Assembly: GCA_013365365.1 (NCBI GenBank)
Contig: JABVXU010000028.1
Coordinates: forward strand, 186,001 to 250,000
Source of the DNA: Cruorifilaria tuberocauda
Lineage: Eukaryota; Nematoda; Chromadorea; Rhabditida; Onchocercidae
Reading direction: 5' to 3'
DNA: 64,000 nucleotides
Shown here: piece by piece, positions 40,199 to 51,459 of the stretch
How positions within the stretch are numbered: the first letter of the stretch is position 1
Layout: each line of letters opens with the position of its first letter
Notes under the pieces: model-generated
The model's input: the letters and a program-made list of their open reading frames with translations, nothing else
Database searches by the model: none
What the model was told of the DNA's origin: nothing
Made by a program: the position numbers and the translations under genes

Positions 40199-41013
40199 GA
40201 ATAAGTGGAATGATCGGTGGTATCAGCTGTTATCAGTGAGAAGAATTCCACGGAAATATCTCACTTCAGCTAATATCACTTTAGCAAACTGCATGAAATC
40301 TATAACATTTCATTTTTCTTTTTTTGTATTTCATTACCAATTATCAATCAAATCGTTAAATCGAAAAATAAATTTCAGCTTCAGTATAGCTTCAGATATA
40401 ATAGCAACAAAGCTTAATGAAAAACGAGGTGTGACAGAGGAAGGATGGAGAAGAGGAAGGAAATTCCGCTTCAAAAAATATAGCTTTCGATGGAATGATG
40501 AGAATTTACTGAATAGAAGAAATGGTCATGATATTCGTCGAGAAATTAAATTTGATTAATTGATAATCGAAAGACAAAAATTCTTAATAAGCAAAATATT
40601 GCAGATAAATTAGAGTAACAAAAGATAAATTTCTTCTTTCAAACAAAATTTTCTGAATAAAATTTCAACTTTCAGTTTTTTCTGTTTTATCTTTTGTTTT
40701 TAATTTTTTAATTAGTTATATGCTGTTATTATAAATCTCTGAAATGTTTCATGCATGGTCAATAATGTAATTTCATCTTAAAGAAATATTTAGCAAAAGA
40801 AAAGGTGGAAGTAGGAAAGTTGATTAGATACCTATGTGATTTATAATTATTATTCAAACTGTTTTATATTTATCGATTGATAAACCTTTTTTCTGTCGTT
40901 ATTCTTATCCTAATGATCAAATTAGATTGTTTAAATTTATAATTCGAGTAATGCTATTACTGAAGTAAATCCAATATCATTTTCTTGTAATTTTTTTCGA
41001 TTTCAACAATTAT

Positions 41014-41280
41014 AGTAAGTAATTGAGTAATTGTTAACTAATCATATGATATTAAAATCTTGAACTTGACAATAAATAACACCTCATTATATTCTTTTGC
41101 TCGAAATATATCATCGGAAAATGTATAAGTTTCGATCAGAATTGAAATATTTCATTGACTTGTTTACTTATAAACAACAAATTTCAAATGTGCTGTTAAG
41201 GTAGCCTTCGTCATGTGTATATTGTTTTAAGTTAAAGTAAGTAATTGTGTTATTGTTAACTAATCATATGATATTAAAAT
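41014..41280. repeat. 45-bp direct repeat pair
   Basis: Positions 41014-41058 and 41236-41280 match over 45 bases with two mismatches (AGTAAGTAATTG ... TCATATGATATTAAAAT). They are 177 bp apart in the gene-poor region. Confidence 0.7.
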
Positions 41281-43064
41281 AAAGTTTCATTCCGTTTATA
41301 TAAATCCTTAAATCTAACTATTCGTCTCATTTTTCTTTTCTTTCAAATATATTATGTAACGTAATTTTGAGCAAAAGAAAAGGAAAGATAAACTGATCTA
41401 ATCAAAATTATTTGTTAATTTGTAACTAACGGATAAAATAAAATGCAAGCAGCTAAATAAGCATGCTGGTATTGTTCATTGTGTTATTGTTATTGTTATC
41501 GGTGTTGTTGTTGTTGCTGTTACTGTTGCTGCTATTATTATTTTCATTGTTGTTATTGAAGATTTTTAATAGTAATGAGTAATTGCTTTTTTTTCTTATG
41601 GCATATAAGACTAATTTGGCAAATTCAGGCAAACTTATTTCAGAGACAAGTTAATTGAAAAACAAAATAAAATTGAAATGGAAGGAAGTAAGTAAGTGGT
41701 AGGAATCGATCATTGGAAATTACTGAAAGAAGAGAGAAAGAAGTAGGCGTAGGTTTTTGTTTCATCAATAACAATAAATTTGCTGAATTGCCACAAAACA
41801 TTATGGAAAAGTATTTTTGCTAAGATATCAGAATGGGAATTAGTCAGGAAAATTAAATTTGGATAAGTAATTCCTGTTTATTTTGTTTAGCAACCATTTC
41901 TGTAACAAATGTTCCTTTCCGGTTATCACTTTCCAGTAAAATTGATAAATTGAAATAAAATTAAAGTTTTTATTTTTAATTAATTTCTTATTTTCTTTTG
42001 CATCGTTCATTTTGCATTTCATATAGGTTTTTGTTTTCTTTAACTATCGATAGAAAACAATAAAATCAACAATAAATCAATTTCAATTTTCTTTCCCATC
42101 TATAAATCATAATGGAATTAAGAATTTTTTCTTACTCTTCCTAAATAACACAATTTCTCAACGTTAGTTATAGAAATTAGAAATTGAAAAATACACAATC
42201 AAATACGTTTTTAAGCATACATGCAGCCAAAAAATAGAAAAATCGGATTAAGCAGGTTTAAATGAAAAGCTAAATAAGCTAAGTCGGAGATTATGAATCT
42301 AGCTTTACACTAACCTTTTTTCTCAGTTAGTTTTAAATTTTGATTCCTGCAAGAGGGAAAAAAGAGAAATTATATTAACCTTTTAGTATTGATTGTCATG
42401 TATTCATTGGAGAATTTATTTCTTTTCAATTTATATTCGATGAATATTGTCAAGATTAATTAAGTCTGTGCAGAAATAAATAGCCATCAGCAATTAGCTG
42501 TCATCAATTCTAATAATTTTAATCTTTTGTCTTAATTAAACTGTTTGTTATTCTTTCTAAACAATGAAAAAAGCTTCGGCTTATTGAATTAATTGAAGAG
42601 AGGAAATGAAAAGCTTTCAGATAAAATTTCAGAAAAGAGAAGGAAAAGCCGTTAATAACTAATTCGTTATTTTTATCAAAAAATGAAAACCTTTCCTTTT
42701 TTCATTGATATTACACCCGGAAAAGTAATAATTTTGTCTATAATATGGTGATATGATATCAAGTTTACTGATAATATGATACATTCATTTTATACATTCC
42801 GGAAGTTTAACTAAATAGATTTAAACAGAAAAAGGAAGAAGAAAATCTGGATTAATGGCAGGAACTGCTATGAGTGATGATTAAAAGAAAAAAGAAATTT
42901 ATTTGATCAAGATTATCACTTTGTCTGATTATCACTTTTTTCGGGTATTAAATTTTTTCATTATCAATGAAAAATGGAAATGGATGATAAAATTCAAAAT
43001 AGAATGCATGCAAATATAAAAATGAGTAGATGTCAGATGAGAAATGTTCGAATGTGATCAATGA

Positions 43065-43098
43065 AAGAGAGAGAAAGAGAGAGAGAGAGAGAGAGGGG
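43065..43098. repeat. GA microsatellite
   Basis: A run of GA units with two interruptions (GAAAGAGAGAGAAAGAGA and onwards), ending in GGGG. It lies in the gene-poor region. Confidence 0.85.
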
Positions 43099-45634
43099 AA
43101 AGTTGATGGAAGGAAATGAATTAAAAGAAATAAATATGCATAAAGCTATTCAATAGCTATTTCTATTTTTCTTCTTCTAATAAACTGACAATTAGGTAAG
43201 ATTGTTGATTTGGAAATTTTGACCTTCATGATATCTTATTTATTATTAAAACACTTCAAAAAATGAAAATGAATTTGCATATTTTTGTGCTTTCTCGGAG
43301 ATATTTGAGATCGTAGTTAGCTAAAAGGAAAATACTATGAAAATGCAAATTAATGAATGAATTGTATGAATTAAGCATAAGTAAAGCAAAATTGCATGAT
43401 TTGAAAAAATTTAACGACATGTTATTTTCCATAATATTTATTCATTATTCATCTTTTCCTGCTTACTCGACTTTTATCATATTTTATTTGTTAATAATTA
43501 TAGAAATGTTTACTATTGCATCTAATTAGACGATCGAAGCTCAGAAATTTTTGAAAATTGATTAAAAATTGAAATTTAATTGATTGTCCAAAGTAATTAT
43601 TACTGATCCTTTCGATAATAAAATTTTAGTTTAACAACAAATAAATTCGATGATATTATCATGTGTAAAATTTTCACTTCATTATTGTCTTTCAATAAAT
43701 TAACTCTAATGGTTGAATTATTGGTTGAATTAAATTATTGAATTACTGATTAATTAAAAAATTAAATTATTAAATTAAACTAAATTAAGCTAAATTATCG
43801 GTTAATTAAAAAAGCAAATTAAGGAAAGTTTCAGAAAGCTTGCAAAAATCTTTTGCGTTTTTTTGAAATTAATTTAATAAACGATTTTGTATTATTTTTT
43901 CTATCATCATAGTATTAAATTTCTAATTTACATAAGTAATTTTCTAATTTTTACGAAATTATTAAACAATAAAAAAAAGAGAAAATAAATTTTTGGCAAT
44001 TTGAGAAGAGATATATTTCCATTAATGATAATTATACCATTCATAATATGGTCAGCAAAATATTCAATCGATAGTTATATTAATTATAATACTATTAGTA
44101 AAACTTTTAACTGTATTTATAAAATTTTAACTCATTTGACAGTGTCAAAAAAGAAAAAGTTATATAGTTTGAAGATGAAATTTGATATATTTTCTTGGAA
44201 TCGAAGAAAATTTTCAATTTATTTTATGATCAAAAAAAAATATTCGCGTTGTCACGACTCATTATCAGTTTATTAAAATACTGTAGTGGAGGAAATTCGT
44301 TAGCTAAGCGAATTTTTTCATGAAAGTACGAGAGCTTAATTCAAATTACATCCTTAAATTGAATGATGAAAATATTTCAAATAAGAAATTCTTTCATTCA
44401 TTTACTTTATAGCCAATTTCGATCAGAAAAATAAGATGTAAACTTTGAAAAAAAATTTTGCAGTATCGTAAAGAGAAATATTATTAATTATAGTTTGTTA
44501 AGGATTAAGATCATAATTAAAAACAATTATGATAATCATAATTAATAATTAAGGATTGAGATATTTTATTTCGAATTAATCGAAATAAAAGATAAAAATA
44601 TAATTAAAATGTCAATTTAACATAGACAAGTTCGAATATTTGTATCGTAATATGGAAACGATAATACAGAATTAACTGGAAAGAACCAAAATTTTTGATT
44701 TCCGGAAATATAATTTGAAATCGTTTTTCCATTCGTCATACCGTATCTTGTATTTCATATCGCTAAAATTTAAAGCTTAACTCTTTTTTTTATTTTGAAA
44801 TAACTGAATTATATATTTCAGCTTTTCAACTAATTTCGCCTAATTGTCTTTTTTTCATCCTTTAAATAATATTTTTTAATTTTATATTAGTAAATTAATA
44901 TTATCTTAATTATTATTACTATTTGAATCATTCTCATTAAAATTTTCATCTTACCGTAAACATTTTTTAAACTTTTCAATATGATGTGACGATAATAACA
45001 ATGCAGATAATAAATCAATAGTGATATAGAAATAATATAGTTCAGTAATAACAATTAGAATTCAATTATTTTAAGAAATTCAATGATCTTTCATATACAT
45101 ATATACAACAGAAAACTAAAAGTAAGCTCTAAAGAATATTAAAAAATCACTAGATTAAATGATCTGATAGTCCTCTTTTTCTAAGTTAATGATTGATTTC
45201 TTTTTTTGTTGTTCTGAAATGATAACTGAAACAAAGATTGGAAGAAAATAGGAAGTGATAAATTTTTCTTTTGAAGATAATCAGAATGTTTTGCTCTATT
45301 TCTTCCTCCTTTCTTTTTTCCTAAAAAATAAATTAAAAATTTAGACGTTAGAAGTTGAATTTGAAGTTGAACGTTGGAAAATAAATCATTTTTACAATTT
45401 TAATCACATTCATTTTTTTCTCTTGCTCTTTCCCCCTCTCTCTCTCTCCCTCTCTCTTTCTCTTTCTCTAGTTCTCTTAGTCAATTAGCTTTCTAATTAC
45501 TTCCCTTGAAATATGAAAATGATAAAGCAAATTACAGAAAGCAAATAAAAACAAATATGAGACCATTTGAAATTAAGAGAAAAAGAAAAATATTTATTTA
45601 CGCATAGATTATTTCAATAATTTATTGTTATTGC

Positions 45635-45699
45635 AATTGCTTATTATCACTATTCTATTGATATTGAAATTGCTTATTATCACTATTCTATTGATATTG
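45635..45699. repeat. 33-bp perfect tandem duplication
   Basis: The 32-base block from 45635 to 45666 recurs unchanged at 45668-45699, giving a 33-bp period. It begins AATTGCTTATTATCAC and ends TTGATATTG. A third partial copy (CTATTCTATTGATA) follows. Confidence 0.85.
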
Positions 45700-45863
45700 A
45701 TATGTCTATTCTATTGATAGACATATATCTCTTTCATTATGAAAATACAAATTGTAAGAGAAAAAAAATCCTTTTCCTCCATAATAATAATTATAATTGG
45801 TAAATAATGATATTCTATAGCTAATATAATGTTAATATTCTAAAAATAAAGAGAAAAAGTAAA

Positions 45864-45888
<25 letters not shown>
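45864..45888. repeat. GA microsatellite
   Basis: About twelve GA units without interruption, flanked by A-rich DNA. Confidence 0.9.
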
Positions 45889-45894
<6 letters not shown>

Positions 45895-47773
45895 GAAAAT
45901 GATAAAATAGAGGAAAAAATAAATTCTCTTAGAAGCGTTATCACAATTAAGTTAAGTAAACAATAATCATTTTCAGATAATTTATCTCATGATAAATAAT
46001 TATTATACGTTAGAGAACAATTCATATCATTAGTTAATCATTGGAACTTAATTGATGAAAATGATTATCTGAAGGATTAAATTATTTGTGAGAAAATGAA
46101 AAAATTAAATTCTTGTGATTAATTTATACGATATTAATTCGTATTCAATTATTAAATTTCAGATAACAATAAACTGTACATCAATTAGTGATCTTTTTTA
46201 ATTACACAATGTTATTTATAATAATTATTGTATTTTTCATTAATAAAATATTTGATTATTTAGTTTGAATGAAGCTTAGATGAACTTTTTGTTGCTAATA
46301 TCAATGCTAATATGAGAATGTGTTATTACTATTGAATTAGATATTTGCAAAGAAATTTTCGAAATGAAACGAAAAATAATGTTTTGAACAAATTGGCATC
46401 AGAATCACATTTGGAAAATATCAATGTATGCGTTAAAAATAAAATGATACTATAAATCATGCATTACTTAATGTCTGGTGCAAAAGTAAACAATTATTGG
46501 AGAAATTTATCATTAAATGCATAAATTGAGTAATTGTTTGTATATAATTAACGAAACAAAATCTAATAGATTAATTAATTTCCATCGTATATATATAAGA
46601 ATTTTTTAATAATTAATTAAATTTCACGCTTCAAATTCTTAAAAACATTTTGAGTAGAGAAATTTTTATAAAAATTATTGCTTACTATTTGAAAAAAAAA
46701 AACTAAAAATGATTATTTGCAATAAAAATTTTTAATTTTATAAAATAAAAAAGAAAAAAGTTAGATTTTTAGCAAATATTTAAAATAATGTCTTTTAACT
46801 TTAAAATTTATTTCTGCCACTCACTAAATGGTATTGCTAACTTTTAATGTTCAATAAAAAAATTCCCTTCCTATCCTTTTTTCTTCGCAATATTTGCTGG
46901 CATTTCCATTTTAAGCTTAATATATTTAATCTAACTGAGCTATCAGATATGCTTGAAAGGAATGCTTGAAAGAAAACTATCTTTGATTTCACTTCTGCTT
47001 CACTGTTATATGCAAACTTATCAAATTCACTTTTCTGCGTTATGACAAATTGTTTGCTAAAATCAAATTTTAAAAAGAGAGAAATTGCGAAAAAAGAGAG
47101 AGAGAGTAAATTCAAGCTTAATAGTATTAATTAAACCAACAACTTGCATATCAAACGATATAAGTAAAAAAAATCACAACAAAAACCAATCAGAACGATA
47201 ATCAAATCAATCAAAAAAAAATCAAATCAAAATATGCCAGCTTCTAAATAATCAAAAATCACTTTTCCATATTATCTAAAACATTAAAAAATCAAAGATG
47301 AAAAGAGAAAAAAAAATCAAATTTTTAATATAAACAAAAGGAATTGCAACTTCAAACTATCAATCACCAAAAAATACAAATCTTCTGAACAACATTATAA
47401 TTAAGTCTAAAATTACTTCAACTTATTAGCTGAAAAAACAAAAGTTTGAACTGAATAACTGAATGACAATTCTTTAATACACAAAATTAATTAAACTTAA
47501 GGACGACAAAAGACATAAAAGTAATTGAGAAGTTTTGAAAATAGTTCAGAAGTTAGCAAAAGTCTTTTCTATAATAAGACTTTTTTAATTGAAAATTAAA
47601 AATAATTATTACTAAAATTTATTAAACCGAGGAAAAGTTATTTTGGATGTGTTCGGGAAAATTCTTTTTAATAATTTTTTATTCATATATCATGAAGATC
47701 AAGTGATTGTTTATTTCTTTCACGTATAATTTAACACGGTTTTTAAGTGTAGATGAGCTTGATATTTGATGAA

Positions 47774-47824
47774 GTCATAGAACTATGACACGCGTTTGAA
47801 CGTGAAAACTTTACGGAGGCGTGT
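47774..47824. repeat. Two stacked palindromes in a GC-richer patch
   Basis: GTCATAG (47774-47780) and CTATGAC (47783-47789) form a 7-bp hairpin with a 2-nt loop. Overlapping its end, ACACGC (47788-47793) pairs with GCGTGT (47819-47824) around a 25-nt loop. The local composition is richer in GC than the flanks. It could be a structured RNA or a decayed inverted-repeat element; not identified. Confidence 0.45.
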
Positions 47825-48025
47825 AAAAGTGATACTAATTATTAATTAAGTCGTAATAATTTGCTAGAAAGACAATAATAATGATTGTAATATGGATAGA
47901 AAGAAAAACAGAAAGAAGAAAGCAGTGAAAATTGAAGAGAAGATAGAGAAATAGCTACCTTGTTAAAATAAATATTGTTTATGCAATTTTTATGTTTGAA
48001 AACAAATTTTAATCATTGTAGACGA

Positions 48026-48207
48026 GGAATGAAGAGAGGAGAGAGATGAACAGAGAGAGGGACATGGCGAGAGAGAGGAAGAAAGAAAAGAGACGAGATT
48101 TATTTCATTATTTTCATTATGATTAATCATTATTCATGTAGCAAAGTCGGAATCTCTCCCTTCTCTCTCTCCCCTTCATCTCTCACTCTTTCTCTCTCCT
48201 TTCCTCT
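48026..48207. repeat. Purine tract and complementary pyrimidine tract (imperfect inverted repeat)
   Basis: A GA-rich tract at 48026-48095 is followed by a CT-rich tract at 48152-48207. GAGAGATGAA (48041-48050) is the exact reverse complement of TTCATCTCTC (48175-48184), with partial pairing on both sides. The two tracts could therefore fold on each other. Confidence 0.6.
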
Positions 48208-51145
48208 GATAACAAAATTTTCATTTTAAAAAGCTAAGAGAAGATGATACTTAAGGAAATGGTGTTTAAATAAAGATGAAAAGGACAGGAAAAAAATGAA
48301 ATGAAAAATAATTCGTTTCTTTTTTCCTTCCTATAATATTTTGTTTTGTTGAAATATTTATGCTTAATAGTAAACCTCTCAAAATCATTTCTTTCAATCT
48401 ATCTATAATCCATATTGCTTATCCCATATCATTCCGAGTTGATTTGTTAATTAAAATGAAATTTATTATAAAAATGTTCACTCCATTATTGAAGGACTGC
48501 ATTATTAGAAGTAACATTAGAAGCGAAGTAACATGAAAAAGCTTAATCGAGCTTAATTTGCATTACTGAGAAAGTACATTAGGTCGAAACTTTTCTTTCG
48601 AATTTAACCTTTTTGAGAATTATGTTTTAAAATACAAATGGAATTTATGCAATTCAACTCGGAGTATGAAAATTTCTGCATTTTAAAATTTTTAAATTTG
48701 CGAAGAATCCAACGATTTATAAATCATAATTGAAGAAATGAGGAATTATTGATTTTGAATTTAAAGAATTGAATTATTCAAGACATTGTCAGAAAAATTA
48801 AGAATAATAAATTGGAAATATATTTGTAAAATATTCTTTTAAGTGATTTAAATAGCGATACAGTGCAGTTAATTGAAAGTTCCACAACGAAATTCCACTG
48901 ATAAATGAAGCTAATAAAATCATTCCATTCACTTTTTGATCAAAGAGCTTCCTCCTTACAAAGATTTCTAAATAATGAAGGAATTGTTCATTTTAACTGT
49001 CAGAGATTTTATAATTTAAAAATTTATGATGTAAATTATAATTTTCAGTGGAAAATTTTCATTTTCATCTGCATCAAAAGATAGATTTTTTTGAATTAAC
49101 TTTTTCTGAAGAAAAGTTTGTCGAAAAATTATCAAATGAATATAAGTAATGAATATATGAATATGAGAGTAATGATTAAATTAAATAAACAACAGAATTA
49201 AGGAAAAAAGTAAAGAAAAATAGCTGAAACTATTGTTGGAAGACGCAACTGCGAAAAAAGATAAGTGAAATATGGAAAGCATATACCGATCACACTTATT
49301 TATCAATTTACTTTTCGATCGATACTGATCAATAACATTTTTGATCACTTTTTCACCTTTTCACTTGTTCTTTTTTTCGAAAAAAATTATGCTTTCAGGC
49401 CGATTTTCAACAGTAATTTCACTATAATCTATAACCGAATTTAGTATTAAAAGATTTGATAATAATATCGCAAATCATACATAATAGGTGGACAAAGTGA
49501 ATCCCATCAGGACCAGCCTTTTTATGGTATTTTGTTTCAGATTAGCTTTCAGTACATGAAATGACGTGGCCTGATTGTTCCGGAAGCTTTATGATATCAA
49601 TATTTATAAGCGATTAAACAGCTAGTCAAGCAGTCACTAGCATAATTATATAATATTCAGACAAGCGAAGTATAAAATGACGTGTATTAGTCTGATGAAA
49701 TCATACATCAAAATGAAATATTTAAATTTCTAAATAGTTAGCTCAACGAAGTTTCCGCTTATATCGCAAATAACTCTTACTTATTAATAAACATAAGAAG
49801 AGAAAATGATTCGAATTAATCGAACAATCTAAACATCCGGCCAACCGAAACAATCAGTAACCGAATTCCTCTGATATAACCGGTAAGGAAATTAAAACAA
49901 TGAAAAAGAGAGAAAGGAATTTGGCAGGAAATGGAAGCCGCTATCAAGTCTTAGAGAACAATTTAAACAAGCGAAAAACAGAATTGGAGAAAGAACGAAA
50001 AGATATAGTTAATTAGAAAAAGCATTGATTATCAACGATAGACTGAGTGATAGAGGGAGTTTAAGGTTATTGCTTTCGACATAGAAAGAGAAAAGTTTGA
50101 GGAAAAAAAGAGGGAAAAATGGAAAGGAAAAATTGAATTAACCTAAAGAAGGTTTTTTTCATTCCATTCAATTTGAAACGAATCAGTCTCATTTATTATT
50201 TGTGTTTTTTAAACTAAAAAAAGCTTGAGTTATTAGAAGCTGAAGTGAAGTTATCAGTGGAAGTTATTGAAATGATTATCACCAAGGGAAATTGCTAACA
50301 TACTTTCATCAAGTTAAATATTATCGGGAAAAACGAACTTTTATTACAGCGAAATAGAAATTTTAGAATAGAGAAAAATAAAGCATATGGCGTTTTCAAT
50401 TAAATTATCATTCATTAACTGTTGAAATTATATGCCAACCTTAACTAATCAAAAAGATCTATGGAGTAAACAATTATCTAGTCTCAGGCAATTGATTAAT
50501 TAATCAATTAATCAAATAGATAACATGGCAAATTCATAATCACTTGTTTTCTCGTTTACTTTGGTATCGTTTATCTTAAATGTCAATCGCATTTTCTTTA
50601 AACGAATAATGAGATCGGTAAAAGTTAAGTAATAATTGTCGAAAATAAATTTCCATTGAGTAAAGTTTCAAAATGATTTAATTAATTATAATCGATAAAA
50701 GTTGATAATTTTGCTAATATCAGAAGGAGAGATTGAATTATTTGAGCGAATTCACATATGTTTAAAATACATTTTTAAATAAGCTTATTTTATTTAAATT
50801 TTTTAAAATGTGTGCTTCTTTTGAATTTCTTTTTCAGTAAAAGAGGAAAAAATGAAAATTTTCTCACTTTTAACTTCGTTTCTTCCATCAATTTCATTTC
50901 ATTTTTTCAATTCATTTTTTATCTCTAAAAGATAAAAATCGCGCTTTGCTATTTCCCTAATTTTCTTCCCATTCTGCTTCTTATATACCAAATTGCTTCC
51001 ATTTGTTTATAATTCATAAGGGAACAATTAACGATTCCAAAATCCTTAAAATATGAAATTCAGTATTTTCTTCTTGTTCATTTTCCTCTTCCTCTCAAAT
51101 TTCATGATGTGATATCAGTTATCTTAACTTTCTTTTCGGTATTAA

Positions 51146-51459
51146 TCATCGAAAATTTCCCTCAATCTTTGCTTCTGAAATGTTATCCATCAATTCTTCC
51201 ATAACATTTCCGATACGTTCGAACTAGCAAAAAAGAAAAAAATAAGTTTTAATATTCTTTAACAATACAGGTAGATAACGCCAAAGATTTCTGAATTGTC
51301 ATTCACAAAAGGACAGTCTATATCCTTAAATGCCAAATAAAACTGTCTTGGAATTGCATTAGGATTATTCTTATTGTTACTATTCTCATCATTGTTATTA
51401 TTATCACTTACCTGTATAAATTCATGATAGAAAAATTTAGTGAAAAGGTCTAAAAATGC
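51146..51459 (-). CDS. Two orphan exons forming the C-terminal end of an unrecognised gene
   Basis: Exon 51459-51412 (16 codons) has a textbook acceptor (CCTTTCAG) and donor (CAG|GTAAGT). It encodes AFLDLFTKFFYHEFIQ. After a 188-bp intron, exon 51223-51146 (25 codons plus TGA; TTTTTTGCTAG acceptor) continues in phase 0 with FERIGNVMEELMDNISEAK and six more residues. The joined 41 residues look like amphipathic helices and have a coding-like amino acid mix unlike the surrounding DNA. I could not place upstream exons between 51460 and 57113 or assign a family. It may be the end of a small helical protein gene on the minus strand, or chance. Confidence 0.4.

Larger units (their letters stand above)
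40199..51145. other. Long stretch with no recognised gene
   Basis: Eleven kilobases of AT-rich DNA with frequent stops in all frames. I find simple GA/CT repeats (43065-43098, 45434-45470, 45864-45888), local duplications (41014-41280, 45635-45699), palindromes (47774-47824, 50491-50508) and a purine/pyrimidine inverted tract (48026-48207). A few open frames of 60-130 codons exist (for example 40170-40559 plus, 46837-47115 minus) but none has a recognisable domain. Confidence 0.5.

Noticed and set aside
40170..40559. Plus-strand open frame of 129 codons
   Set aside because: It opens only from a TTG, has a low-complexity basic composition and no recognisable domain. The best exon-like signals in this spot are on the minus strand (candidate GPCR first exon).
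46837..47115. Minus-strand open frame of 92 codons
   Set aside because: It has no start context, no matching splice partners and no domain. It could be a chance frame, although part of it has a slightly coding-like composition.
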